Source: Flavobacterium sp. HBTb2-11-1
GTDB lineage: Bacteria > Bacteroidota > Bacteroidia > Flavobacteriales > Flavobacteriaceae
Reading direction: 5' to 3'
Assembly: GCF_009826975.1 (NCBI RefSeq)
Contig: NZ_WUMO01000014.1
Span: forward strand, 1 to 40,643
Length of the DNA: 40,643 bases
The notes under the pieces are model-generated. The model was given only the letters and a program-made list of their open reading frames with translations. It was not told where the DNA came from and made no database searches. The stretch's first letter is position 1; every line of letters starts with the position of its first letter. This document shows positions 16,482 through 25,438 of the stretch, piece after piece. The position numbers and the translations under genes were made by a program.

Positions 16482-16622
16482 TTTTGGCATAATGATTGTC
16501 TATTTTTATGCCCTATCTTGTAATTGAAAAACGAAACCTGTTTTCACGAAAAGCTTCAATAAGCAATACTCCTTTTACAGATAGTATGAGAAATTTAATG
16601 ACAAAACGACTTATATTTTATT

Positions 16623-19076
16623 ATGTCAAACCATAAAATACTTACTATTGACAATCTGTCACTTCAAGAATTTGACTCAGAGGCAGAATTAATTCCATTG
16701 TTGACACCAGAAGACGAGGAGGAAATGAATAATGAAGAACTTCCTATTTCGCTTCCAATTTTACCTTTACGAAATACGGTATTGTTTCCTGGGGTTGTTA
16801 TCCCGATTTCTGCCGGAAGAGATAAGTCTATCAAACTAATTAATGATGCTAACGCAGGCGGAAAAATTATTGGTGTTGTATCTCAAATTAATGAGGAAGA
16901 TGAAGATCCATCAAAAGATGATATTCATAAAGTAGGAACTGTAGCGCGTATTTTACGTGTACTTAAAATGCCTGACGGGAACGTTACGGTAATTCTTCAA
17001 GGGAAAAAACGCTTCGAAATTGACGAAATTGTTTTAGAAGAGCCGTACATGACAGCAACAATCAAAGAGGTTGCAGAAGAACGTCCAGACGAAAATGACA
17101 CTGAATTTACAGCGATTTTAGACTCTGTAAAAGAATTGGCAATCCAGATTATTAAGGAAAGTCCAAATATTCCTTCTGAAGCTACTTTTGCAATTAAAAA
17201 TATTGAAAGTCAATCGTTTTTGATAAACTTTGTTTCTTCAAACATGAATTTGTCTGTAAAAGAAAAACAAGGGCTTTTATCGATAAACGGATTGAAAGAA
17301 CGCGCTTTAGAAACTTTACGTTATATGAATGTTGAGCTTCAAAAATTAGAATTGAAGAATGACATTCAGTCAAAAGTTCGTTTTGATTTAGACCAGCAGC
17401 AAAGAGAATATTTCCTTCACCAGCAGATGAAAACCATTCAAGAAGAATTGGGAGGCGTTTCGCAGGAAGAGGAAATGGATGAAATGGGGCAGAAGGCGAA
17501 AACCAAAAAATGGGACGAAAAAACGCAGAAACATTTCGAAAAAGAATTGTCTAAAATGCGCAGAATGAATCCGCAGTCACCAGATTTTGGAATTCAGCGT
17601 AATTATTTAGAGCTGTTTTTAGAATTGCCTTGGGGCGAATATTCTAAAGATAAATTTGATTTGAAACATGCACAGAAAGTTTTAGATAGAGATCATTTTG
17701 GTCTTGATGAAGTAAAGAAAAGAATGATTGAGCATTTGGCAGTCTTGAAATTGCGAAATGACATGAAATCTCCAATTATATGCTTAACAGGACCTCCGGG
17801 AGTTGGAAAAACTTCTATCGGTCGTTCTGTTGCAGAAGCTTTAGGACGTGAGTATGTGCGTATTTCTTTAGGAGGTTTACGCGACGAAGCAGAAATTCGT
17901 GGACATAGAAAAACTTATATCGGAGCGATGCCAGGACGCATCATTCAGAGTTTAAAAAAAGCAGGAACATCAAACCCTGTATTTATTTTAGATGAGATTG
18001 ATAAACTATCAAGCGGCAATAGCGGCGATCCATCTTCAGCTTTATTAGAGGTTTTAGATCCTGAGCAAAACAACGCTTTTTATGATAATTTCCTTGAAAT
18101 GGGATATGATTTGTCTAAAGTAATGTTTATTGCGACTTCAAATAATATGTCTGCAATCCAGCCTGCTTTGCGTGACAGAATGGAAGTAATCAAAATGTCA
18201 GGCTACACGATTGAAGAAAAGGTTGAAATTGCTAAAAGGCATTTGTTTCCAAAACAGTTAGAAGCGCACGGTTTAACTGCAAAAGATTTGACTATCGGCA
18301 AAAAACAATTAGAAAAAATCATTGAAGGTTATACTAGAGAATCTGGCGTTCGTAACTTGGAAACTAAGATTGCACAAGTAATTAGAAATGCAGCCAAATC
18401 GGTTGCAATGGAAGAGGAGTACAACAAAAAAGTTACAGATGAAGATATCGTAGCGATTTTGGGTGTGCCAAGATTAGAGCGCGATAAATACGAAAATAAT
18501 GATGTGGCGGGTGTAGTTACAGGTTTGGCTTGGACAAGTGTTGGAGGAGATATTTTGTTTATCGAATCTTTAATTTCTGAAGGAAAAGGTTCATTGAGCA
18601 TTACAGGAAACCTTGGAACTGTAATGAAAGAATCTGCTACAATTGCATTAGAATACATTAAAGCAAATGCGAAGAAATTAGGTATTAGCACTGAGCTTTT
18701 CCAGAAATATAACATTCACTTGCACGTTCCAGAAGGGGCTACTCCAAAAGACGGACCGAGCGCTGGTATTGCTATGCTTACTTCTTTAGTTTCACTTTTA
18801 ACTCAGAAAAAAGTAAAGAAAAGCTTGGCTATGACTGGAGAAATTACGCTTCGCGGAAAAGTGCTTCCAGTTGGTGGAATTAAAGAAAAAATCTTAGCGG
18901 CAAAAAGAGCAGGAATCAAAGAAATTATTCTTTGCCACGAAAACAAAAGTGATATTGATGAAATTAAAGCTGAGTATTTAGAAGGCTTGACTTTTCATTA
19001 TGTGAAAGAAATGAGTGAAGTTTTGGCAGTAGCTTTAACTGATCAGAAAGTAAAAAACGCTAAAGAATTAAAGTAA
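16623..19076 (+). CDS. lon: ATP-dependent protease Lon
   Basis: An 817-aa LonA-type protease that degrades misfolded and regulatory proteins in the cytoplasm. The N-terminal substrate-binding domain begins at LPISLPILPLRNTVLFPGVV. A coiled-coil middle leads to the AAA+ module with Walker A GPPGVGKTS (from residue 390) and Walker B VFILDEIDKL. The protease domain has the Ser-Lys dyad: S713 in PKDGPSAGIAM and K756 in VGGIKEKIL. All catalytic parts are intact and the length is normal. It is a single gene with a hairpin terminator shortly after the stop. Confidence 0.98.
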   Translation: MSNHKILTIDNLSLQEFDSEAELIPLLTPEDEEEMNNEELPISLPILPLRNTVLFPGVVIPISAGRDKSIKLINDANAGGKIIGVVSQINEEDEDPSKDDIHKVGTVARILRVLKMPDGNVTVILQGKKRFEIDEIVLEEPYMTATIKEVAEERPDENDTEFTAILDSVKELAIQIIKESPNIPSEATFAIKNIESQSFLINFVSSNMNLSVKEKQGLLSINGLKERALETLRYMNVELQKLELKNDIQSKVRFDLDQQQREYFLHQQMKTIQEELGGVSQEEEMDEMGQKAKTKKWDEKTQKHFEKELSKMRRMNPQSPDFGIQRNYLELFLELPWGEYSKDKFDLKHAQKVLDRDHFGLDEVKKRMIEHLAVLKLRNDMKSPIICLTGPPGVGKTSIGRSVAEALGREYVRISLGGLRDEAEIRGHRKTYIGAMPGRIIQSLKKAGTSNPVFILDEIDKLSSGNSGDPSSALLEVLDPEQNNAFYDNFLEMGYDLSKVMFIATSNNMSAIQPALRDRMEVIKMSGYTIEEKVEIAKRHLFPKQLEAHGLTAKDLTIGKKQLEKIIEGYTRESGVRNLETKIAQVIRNAAKSVAMEEEYNKKVTDEDIVAILGVPRLERDKYENNDVAGVVTGLAWTSVGGDILFIESLISEGKGSLSITGNLGTVMKESATIALEYIKANAKKLGISTELFQKYNIHLHVPEGATPKDGPSAGIAMLTSLVSLLTQKKVKKSLAMTGEITLRGKVLPVGGIKEKILAAKRAGIKEIILCHENKSDIDEIKAEYLEGLTFHYVKEMSEVLAVALTDQKVKNAKELK

Positions 19077-19097
19077 ATTTAAAAACTTTAAAATATA

Positions 19098-19141
19098 AAA
19101 TTCCAAATTCCAATTTTCTTATTGGGATTTGGAATTTTTTT
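19098..19141 (+). terminator. AATTCCAAA-family hairpin terminator after lon
   Basis: Arms AAATTCCAAATTCCAA (19098-19113) and TTGGGATTTGGAATTT (19122-19137), with one G-U pair, lead into a T tract. It has the same sequence family as the hairpins at 27830 and 38760. Confidence 0.85.
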
Positions 19142-19172
19142 ATTGGACTTTATTTTAAGTGTTATATAATTT

Positions 19173-19180
19173 TATATTTG
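19173..19180 (+). promoter_or_regulatory. -7 box for porQ
   Basis: TATATTTG matches TAnnTTTG and lies 36 bp before the porQ start. No TTG stands at the expected -33 distance; the nearest is 27 bp upstream, so only the -7 half is supported. Confidence 0.45.
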
Positions 19181-19216
19181 CAGTTGCGTTATGCCATATA
19201 GGTACGCCAAAAACAA

Positions 19217-20236
19217 ATGCTTAAAAAAGTTGTTTTATTTTTTGTATTCTTAATTTGTTCGCATTCTTTCGGACAAGTTGGAGGGCGCTACACCTATCAG
19301 TTTTTAAATCTAACCACTTCGCCAAGACAAGCTGCATTAGGAGGAGATGTTATTACGATATATGATGAAGATGTTAATCAAGCCATGTCAAATCCTGCAC
19401 TTATAAATGCAGACATGGATAATCATTTAGCATTGAATTACGGAAGTTACTACGGCGAAGCTTCATACGGAACAGCATCGTACGCATATACCTATGACAG
19501 ACATGTTCAGACTTTTTATGCTGGCGTTACTTATGTAAACTACGGTACATTTGAAGGTTATGACGAAAATGGCCAGGCTACTTCAAATTTTACAGGAAGT
19601 GAAGGTGCTTTATCGCTTGGATATGCATACAATGTCCCTTTTACAGACTTTTATATAGGAGCAAGTGCTAAACTGATAACTTCATCTCTTGAAAGCTATA
19701 ATTCGATTGGTGGCGCTGTTGATTTGGGATTTCTCTATGTAAATGAAATGAATGACCTGAATTTTGCTCTTGTGTTTAGAAATATGGGGACACAGTTTAC
19801 TACTTACTCCGGAATTAAAGAAAATCTTCCTTTTGAAATCGTAGCGGGAGTTTCGCAGGAATTAGAACATGTACCAATTCGTTGGCATCTTTCGTTAGAA
19901 AATTTGCAGCAATGGAATATCTCTTTTTCGAATCCTAATCGAGGAGAAACTAAAATCGACGGATCTACAAGTGCTGAGAAAGTTTCTTTTGTGAATAATG
20001 CTTTGAGACACGTGGCTTTTGGCGTGGAGCTTTTTCCTAAAAAAGCATTCAATTTCCGTATCGGATATAATTTTAGAAGAGGCGAAGAGTTACGAGTTGA
20101 AGAACAACGTAATTTTTCGGGTGTCTCATTAGGTTTTGGTTTAAGAATGAATAAGTTGAAATTTAATTATTCATATTCCAGATATACATTGGCGGCTAAT
20201 ACAAGTCTTTTTGGTTTGACCTTAAATTTTCAATAA
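19217..20236 (+). CDS. porQ: Type IX secretion system protein PorQ
   Basis: A 339-aa predicted outer-membrane beta-barrel with a signal peptide (MLKKVVLFFVFLICSHSFGQ). The N-terminal GGRYTYQFLNLTTSPRQAALGGDVITIYDEDVNQAMSNPA-type region (given in part) is characteristic of PorQ: the NLTxSPRxAALGG motif, then NPAL. The rest alternates amphipathic strands and ends with FGLTLNFQ, a barrel-type terminal Phe-X-aromatic pattern. PorQ works with PorU, PorV and PorZ in the attachment complex that cleaves CTDs and fixes T9SS cargo to the surface in Bacteroidota. No other T9SS gene is nearby, as is usual for these scattered genes. Confidence 0.9.
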   Translation: MLKKVVLFFVFLICSHSFGQVGGRYTYQFLNLTTSPRQAALGGDVITIYDEDVNQAMSNPALINADMDNHLALNYGSYYGEASYGTASYAYTYDRHVQTFYAGVTYVNYGTFEGYDENGQATSNFTGSEGALSLGYAYNVPFTDFYIGASAKLITSSLESYNSIGGAVDLGFLYVNEMNDLNFALVFRNMGTQFTTYSGIKENLPFEIVAGVSQELEHVPIRWHLSLENLQQWNISFSNPNRGETKIDGSTSAEKVSFVNNALRHVAFGVELFPKKAFNFRIGYNFRRGEELRVEEQRNFSGVSLGFGLRMNKLKFNYSYSRYTLAANTSLFGLTLNFQ

Positions 20237-20305
20237 GTACATGAGACTTTTATTGAATATATTTGGTATCCAATAATAAAAAGTTTTTTGTGAATCCCAT
20301 TATCA

Positions 20306-20911
20306 ATGAAAAAACTAATTATCGCATTCCTTTTTATTCTCGCATTTTTTGTGGGGTATTTGCTGTTATCTGATAGTAAAGAAATTGCTTCATTGACTTC
20401 TGAAAATAAAAGAATTGAATGTCAAATTGCTGATGTGAAAAAGCTGATTAGTAAAAATCCTCAATACAATAATAAAATTGCTTTTTTTATTGATATGAAG
20501 ATTAGCTCGGGAAAGAATCGTTTTTTTGTTTATGATTTAAAAGCAAATAAAATTATTGATAAAGGTTTGGTTGCTCACGGTTCTGGTTCTGAAACTGGAG
20601 TTAAAGGAAAACTTCGTTTTAGCAACGTTCCCAATTCATTAAGCACTTCATTAGGAAAATATTATATTGGAAAGCATTATTACGGAAAGTTTGGCAAAGC
20701 ATATAAACTGTATGGACTAGATACAACCAATAGTAATGCTTTTAAACGAGATATCGTTTTTCATTACTATTATGATGTTCCATATGAAGAGAAAGATGGC
20801 TACATTTGCAATAGTTTTGGCTGTCCTATGGTTAATAAAAAATACTTTGATAGAATATCACGATTAATTGATAGTTCTGAATCGGATATTTTAATGAGTA
20901 TTTATTATTAA
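20306..20911 (+). CDS. Murein L,D-transpeptidase-like protein (YkuD_2)
   Basis: A 201-aa protein with an N-terminal membrane anchor or signal (residues 4-21). The catalytic region matches the YkuD_2 type: VAHGSGSETG near residue 89, the His in VFHYYYDVPY (H153), and the C-terminal ICNSFGCPMV with candidate nucleophile C173, equivalent to the S/G-x-GC of L,D-transpeptidases. Family knowledge suggests peptidoglycan peptide cross-linking or anchoring in the periplasm. It lies 69 bp after porQ and 43 bp before cmk, and a -7-like TATATTTG occurs at 20258-20265. Confidence 0.82.
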   Translation: MKKLIIAFLFILAFFVGYLLLSDSKEIASLTSENKRIECQIADVKKLISKNPQYNNKIAFFIDMKISSGKNRFFVYDLKANKIIDKGLVAHGSGSETGVKGKLRFSNVPNSLSTSLGKYYIGKHYYGKFGKAYKLYGLDTTNSNAFKRDIVFHYYYDVPYEEKDGYICNSFGCPMVNKKYFDRISRLIDSSESDILMSIYY

Positions 20912-20954
20912 AACCAATTGTATTTAAAAGAATAAAAAATTTAAAAATATAAAA

Positions 20955-21647
20955 TTGAAAAAAATTACCATTGCCATCGACGGATTTTCATCTACAGGCA
21001 AAAGTACTCTTGCCAAACAATTAGCAAAAGAGCTGGAATATGTCTATGTAGATACAGGAGCGATGTATCGTGCTGTTGCTTATTTTGCCATGCAGCATAA
21101 TCTGATTGGAGCTGATTTTTTTAAGAAAGAAGCTTTGATTGAAGCATTAGCTGATATTAAACTTGAATTTAGATTTAATGCTGATTTAGGTTTTGCAGAA
21201 ATGTATTTAAATGGTGAAAATGTAGAAAAGCAGATTAGAACTATTGAAGTTTCTAACTATGTCAGTAAAGTAGCAGCAGTTTCAGAGGTTCGTGCCAAGT
21301 TAGTAGAGCAGCAGCAAGAAATGGGAACCAACAAAGCTATTGTTATGGATGGTCGTGATATTGGAACGGTTGTTTTTCCAAATGCAGAACTTAAAATTTT
21401 CATGACAGCAAGCGCTGAAACTCGCGCACAAAGACGTTTTGACGAATTACAAGCAAAAGGAGATAATGTGTCTTATGAAGATGTTTTGAAAAATGTTATC
21501 GAAAGAGACGATATGGATACACACCGTGCAGATTCTCCTTTAGTCATTGCTGATGATGCAATAGAGATTGATAATTCTTACTTAAGTAGAGAAGAACAAT
21601 TTGCTGCAGTTCTTGAATTAGTGAATGATGTTGTTAAAACAGCATAA
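20955..21647 (+). CDS. cmk: Cytidylate kinase
   Basis: A 230-aa kinase that phosphorylates CMP/dCMP with ATP. The P-loop is GFSSTGKST (residues 10-18), followed by YVDTGAMYRAVAYF, the CMP-binding DGRDIGTVVFP, and the lid-type arginines in ASAETRAQRR and ERDDMDTHRADSPL. The start codon is TTG at 20955: no in-frame ATG lies upstream, and starting later would remove the first strand before the P-loop. The length is normal for Cmk. Confidence 0.95.
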   Translation: MKKITIAIDGFSSTGKSTLAKQLAKELEYVYVDTGAMYRAVAYFAMQHNLIGADFFKKEALIEALADIKLEFRFNADLGFAEMYLNGENVEKQIRTIEVSNYVSKVAAVSEVRAKLVEQQQEMGTNKAIVMDGRDIGTVVFPNAELKIFMTASAETRAQRRFDELQAKGDNVSYEDVLKNVIERDDMDTHRADSPLVIADDAIEIDNSYLSREEQFAAVLELVNDVVKTA

Positions 21648-21716
21648 TTTTTTGCAGATATTATTTTAAATGGTAGTTTTACCGCTTCATTTTTACTAAA
21701 GAACAATTTTAATTAT

Positions 21717-23093
21717 ATGGGGATTAAAAACAGATTGATTTTAATGAGCTTTCTTCAATTTTTTGTTTGGGGAGCCTGGCTTATAACAATTGGAAATTAT
21801 TGGTTTGGCACAAAAAACTGGGAAGGAACTCAATTTGGACTAGTTTTCGGAACTATGGGAATCGCTTCTCTTTTTATGCCAACTCTAACAGGTATTATTG
21901 CCGACAGATGGGTAAATGCTGAAAAGCTTTACGGAATTCTTCATATTTTATACGCAGCAGTTTTATTTGGAATTGCACAAGTTACTACACCAGATACTTT
22001 TATTATAGTTATGCTTTTGGCAATGTGCTGCTATATGCCAACTATTGCCTTGAGTAACTCTATATCTTACACTTCGCTTAAGTTAAACAATAAAAATATT
22101 GTAAAAGATTTTCCGCCAATTCGTGTTTGGGGCACAATTGGTTTTATTGTTGCCATGTGGATTACAAATTTGAGTGGTAGCAAAGCAACTGAATATCAGT
22201 TTTATATTGCTGGAGCAGGCGCTTTAATTCTTGGAATTTATGCTTTTACGTTGCCAAAATGTGAACCACAGCGTTTGATTAAAGAAAATGCAACTTGGAT
22301 TGAAACTTTTGGCTTAGAGTCTTTCAAATTGTTTGCAAACTACAAAATGGCTTTGTTTTTTGTTTTTTCTATGTTTTTGGGAGGAGCGCTTCAATTAACA
22401 AATGCCTATGGAGATGTGTTTTTGGATGAATTTAAACATTTTCCTAAATATGCAGATTCGTTTGTGATTCAATATTCGACTATTATTATGTCAATTTCTC
22501 AGGTTTCTGAGACATTGTTTATTTTGGCGATTCCATTTTTCTTAAGACGTTTCGGAATCAAACAAGTAATGTTGATTAGTATGCTAGCTTGGGTTTTACG
22601 TTTCGGATTATTTGCTTTTGGAGATCCCGTAAATGGTTTATGGATGATTATCCTTTCTTGTATTGTTTACGGAATGGCGTTTGATTTCTTTAATATTTCA
22701 GGTTCTTTATTTGTTGAAAGCAATACCGATTCTAAAATTCGTTCTTCTGCGCAAGGTTTATTTATGATGATGACCAATGGAGTAGGTGCGGTTTTAGGAA
22801 GTTTAACTTCAGGTTGGGCAATTGATCGTTTCTTTACAAAATCGTTTGCTAATACTACAGAATTAGCAGGATTTTTACAAACAGATGCTTCTAATGAAAA
22901 GATGGTAGAATTTGTAAGGAGTCAAGGAAATTCAATTTCTGCAGATGGAATTTTTACAAATCCAGTTTTAATGAAAGATTGGCATACTATCTGGCTTTCG
23001 TTTGCACTTTATGCTTTGGTAATTGCAATTGCTTTTGCTGTTTTGTTTAAACACAAACATGATCCGAAAGAGATTGAGAATTTGAGTCATTAA
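21717..23093 (+). CDS. Nucleoside:H+ symporter-family MFS transporter
   Basis: A 458-aa, roughly 12-TM protein of the NupG/XapB-like Nuc_H_symport family. The signature opening is LILMSFLQFFVWGAWLITIGNYW, followed by the MFS loop-2 type GIIADRW, then VWGTIGFIVAMW and GMAFDFFNISGSLFVE. Uptake of nucleosides by proton symport is the family function. Position after cmk (CMP kinase) would suit a salvage role, but there is no proof that they form one transcript (69-bp gap). Confidence 0.82.
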   Translation: MGIKNRLILMSFLQFFVWGAWLITIGNYWFGTKNWEGTQFGLVFGTMGIASLFMPTLTGIIADRWVNAEKLYGILHILYAAVLFGIAQVTTPDTFIIVMLLAMCCYMPTIALSNSISYTSLKLNNKNIVKDFPPIRVWGTIGFIVAMWITNLSGSKATEYQFYIAGAGALILGIYAFTLPKCEPQRLIKENATWIETFGLESFKLFANYKMALFFVFSMFLGGALQLTNAYGDVFLDEFKHFPKYADSFVIQYSTIIMSISQVSETLFILAIPFFLRRFGIKQVMLISMLAWVLRFGLFAFGDPVNGLWMIILSCIVYGMAFDFFNISGSLFVESNTDSKIRSSAQGLFMMMTNGVGAVLGSLTSGWAIDRFFTKSFANTTELAGFLQTDASNEKMVEFVRSQGNSISADGIFTNPVLMKDWHTIWLSFALYALVIAIAFAVLFKHKHDPKEIENLSH

Positions 23094-23153
23094 TATTAGA
23101 AATAATCTTTGTTGAATTTTAAAACTACAACAAAGATAGTTGCACATAGTAAG

Positions 23154-23192
23154 CCCGACAGGTTTTTAAAACCTGTCGGGTTTCGTTTTTTA
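23154..23192 (+). terminator. Strong bidirectional-looking hairpin after the symporter gene
   Basis: Perfect 13-bp arms CCCGACAGGTTTT (23154-23166) and AAAACCTGTCGGG (23168-23180), then TTTCGTTTTTT. The tight centre means the real loop opens the A/T pairs. It begins the 424-bp gene-free stretch 23094-23517, which also holds a structured element, the rpsA promoter and the rpsA leader. Confidence 0.85.
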
Positions 23193-23223
23193 AGGTTCTT
23201 ATGAAAACGAGACTTTCTAATCT

Positions 23224-23301
23224 AGCCCCGACAGAAGTGGAAATCCTTTTGTGTTTTGTTTCTTTAACGAGACACAAAAGATTGCAACGGATAGCGGGAC
23301 T
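23224..23301. repeat. Structured intergenic element, copy A (possible ncRNA)
   Basis: A 78-nt hairpin-like unit. The outer pairing is AGCCCCG (23224-23230) with CGGGACT (23295-23301), one mismatch. The inner perfect stem is CTTTTGTGT (23246-23254) with ACACAAAAG (23272-23280). The apical part can pair GTTTC with GAGAC. Its 3' half (ACAAAAGAT, then CGGATAGCGGG) is shared with the element at the right end of the window (copy B, other strand). It resembles an intergenic element I recall from many flavobacterial genomes; the Rfam Flavo-1 RNA is one possible identity, not verified. Confidence 0.55.
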
Positions 23302-23368
23302 AAACGTCATAAAAACATTAAATCTTGTGCTTCTTAAATAAATGGCTGATAATCATATCGGTTTTGTT

Positions 23369-23398
23369 TTGTTAATTCAGAAAAATGTATTAATTTTG
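23369..23398 (+). promoter_or_regulatory. rpsA promoter (TTG-N19-TAATTTTG)
   Basis: TTG (23369-23371) and TAATTTTG (23391-23398), separated by 19 bp, fit the Bacteroidota housekeeping promoter exactly. Transcription would begin near 23405, giving a leader of about 113 nt before rpsA. Confidence 0.8.
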
Positions 23399-23404
23399 CA
23401 GACC

Positions 23405-23517
23405 TTTTGGCAGAGAAGAGTTTCTATTAGGGATCAACCATTTATGTAAAACAACTTCTGTATTTTCTATCGCATGGAGAAACTCGAGAAAAACAGAATA
23501 CAAATTTTTTTATCAGC
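23405..23517 (+). promoter_or_regulatory. Long rpsA 5' leader with stem and small upstream ORFs
   Basis: The leader can pair GAGTTTCT (23418-23425) with AGAAACTC (23478-23485). It contains a start-stop ATGTAA (23444-23449) and a 26-codon ORF (23474-23554) that overlaps the rpsA start out of frame. S1 genes are often autogenously controlled, so a regulatory role is plausible but inferred. Confidence 0.35.
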
Positions 23518-25293
23518 ATGTCTGAACAAACAAAATCACAAGAAGAGTTTTTAGCAAATTTTAACTGGCACAACTTCCAAGAAGGAATCGATGCAGTAGA
23601 TGAGAAAAACTTGCAAGAGTTTGAAGAACTAGTATCAAAAACTTTCATCGCTACAGATCAAGAAGAAGTAGTTGAAGGAGTTGTAGTTAGAATTACAGAT
23701 AGAGACGTTATCGTTGATATCAATGCTAAATCTGAAGGTGTTATTTCTTTAAACGAATTTCGTTACAACCCAAATTTAAAAGTAGGTGACAAAGTAGAAG
23801 TATTAATCGACATCCGTGAGGATAAAACAGGTCAATTAGTATTATCTCACAGAAAAGCACGTACTATCAAATCTTGGGATAGAGTTATTGCAGCTAATGA
23901 AACTGGAGAAATCGTTAACGGTTTTGTTAAATGCAGAACTAAAGGAGGTATGATTGTTGACGTATTCGGAATCGAAGCGTTCTTACCTGGATCTCAAATT
24001 GACGTTAAGCCAATTAGAGACTACGATGTATATGTAAACAAAATGATGGAATTCAAAGTGGTAAAAATCAACCACGAATTCAAAAACGTTGTTGTATCTC
24101 ATAAAGCTCTTATCGAGGCTGATATTGAAGTACAGAAAAAAGAGATCATCGGTCAATTACAAAAAGGACAAGTATTAGAAGGTGTTGTTAAAAACATTAC
24201 TTCTTATGGTGTGTTCATTGACTTAGGTGGTGTTGACGGATTAATTCACATTACTGACCTTTCTTGGAGCAGAATCAACCACCCAAGTGAAGTTCTTGAA
24301 TTAGACCAAAAATTAAACGTTGTAATCCTTGATTTCGATGATGAGAAAACAAGAATTCAATTAGGATTGAAACAATTAAACGCTCACCCTTGGGATGCTT
24401 TAGATGCTAACTTAACTGTTGGTGACAAAGTGAAAGGTAAAGTAGTTGTAATCGCTGATTACGGTGCATTTATCGAAGTTGCTGAAGGTGTTGAAGGTTT
24501 AATTCACGTTTCTGAAATGTCATGGTCAACTCACTTACGTTCTGCTCAGGACTTCGTGAAAGTTGGAGATGTTGTTGAAGCAGTTATCTTAACTCTTGAC
24601 AGAGAAGATCGTAAGATGTCATTAGGTATCAAACAATTGACTCAAGATCCATGGACTGACATTACTTCTAAATACCCAGTAGGTTCTAAACATACAGGTA
24701 TCGTTAGAAACTTCACAAACTTTGGTATTTTCGTAGAATTAGAAGAAGGAATTGATGGATTAATCTACATCTCTGACTTATCTTGGACTAAGAAAATCAA
24801 ACACCCATCTGAGTTTGTAAACGTTGGAGAGAAACTTGATGTTGTAGTATTAGAATTAGATGTTGAAGGACGTAAATTATCTTTAGGTCACAAACAAACT
24901 ACTGCTAATCCTTGGGATCAATACGAAGATTCTTTCGCTGTAGGAACTATCCACACAGGTGAAATTTCTGAAATCGTTGACAAAGGAGCTACTGTAGAAT
25001 TCGGAGATGATATCGTTGCTTTCATTCCTACTCGTCACCTTGAAAAAGAAGACGGAAAGAAATTGAAAAAAGGTGATACAGCTGATTTCAAAGTAATCGA
25101 GTTCAACAAAGAATTTAAAAGAGTAGTTGCTTCTCACACTGCTATCTTCAGAGAAGAAGAAGAGAAAAACGTGAAAGCTGCTGCTGAAACTACTGCATCT
25201 GCATCTACAAACGCACCAGCTGCGACTTTAGGTGATAACAATGATGTATTAGCTGCTCTTAAAGCTAAAATGGAAAAAACTGAGAAAAAATAA
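23518..25293 (+). CDS. rpsA: 30S ribosomal protein S1
   Basis: A 591-aa S1 protein with six S1 (OB-fold) repeats. They begin at about residues 45 (VVEGVVVRITDRDVIVD), 130 (EIVNGFVKCRTKGG), 217 (VLEGVVKNITSYGVFIDLGG), 302 (KVKGKVVVIADYGAFIEV), 390 (KHTGIVRNFTNFGIFVEL) and 475 (IHTGEISEIVDKGATVEF). Repeats 3-5 are the most canonical. An alanine/threonine-rich tail ends in a lysine-rich KMEKTEKK. S1 helps bind and unfold mRNA on the 30S subunit. Codon use is visibly tidier than in the neighbours (many AAC, GAC, TTC and CAC), as expected for a highly expressed gene. Confidence 0.97.
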   Translation: MSEQTKSQEEFLANFNWHNFQEGIDAVDEKNLQEFEELVSKTFIATDQEEVVEGVVVRITDRDVIVDINAKSEGVISLNEFRYNPNLKVGDKVEVLIDIREDKTGQLVLSHRKARTIKSWDRVIAANETGEIVNGFVKCRTKGGMIVDVFGIEAFLPGSQIDVKPIRDYDVYVNKMMEFKVVKINHEFKNVVVSHKALIEADIEVQKKEIIGQLQKGQVLEGVVKNITSYGVFIDLGGVDGLIHITDLSWSRINHPSEVLELDQKLNVVILDFDDEKTRIQLGLKQLNAHPWDALDANLTVGDKVKGKVVVIADYGAFIEVAEGVEGLIHVSEMSWSTHLRSAQDFVKVGDVVEAVILTLDREDRKMSLGIKQLTQDPWTDITSKYPVGSKHTGIVRNFTNFGIFVELEEGIDGLIYISDLSWTKKIKHPSEFVNVGEKLDVVVLELDVEGRKLSLGHKQTTANPWDQYEDSFAVGTIHTGEISEIVDKGATVEFGDDIVAFIPTRHLEKEDGKKLKKGDTADFKVIEFNKEFKRVVASHTAIFREEEEKNVKAAAETTASASTNAPAATLGDNNDVLAALKAKMEKTEKK

Positions 25294-25315
25294 TTCTTAG
25301 TTTCATCTAAAATAG

Positions 25316-25347
25316 AAAGTCCCGCAGAAATGCGGGACTTTTTTTTG
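25316..25347 (+). terminator. rpsA terminator
   Basis: Perfect 11-bp arms AAAGTCCCGCA (25316-25326) and TGCGGGACTTT (25331-25341), a 4-nt loop, then a T run. Confidence 0.93.
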
Positions 25348-25381
25348 TTTGTAATATTTTAACTTCAAGTTATTTCTTCAC

Positions 25382-25404
25382 TGTCAGTTTGAGTAGAGTC
25401 GAGA
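25382..25404. repeat. Decayed single copy of the GTCAGnnTGAG REP-like unit
   Basis: TGTCAGTTTGAGTAGAGTCGA is a degenerate form of the arm of the inverted repeat at 36141 (TGTCAGGCTGAGCGGAGTCGA), differing at four positions. No inverted partner follows. A T-rich tract comes after it. Confidence 0.55.
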
Positions 25405-25438
25405 ATCTTTTTTTTTTTGAAAATAATATTTGAAGATT

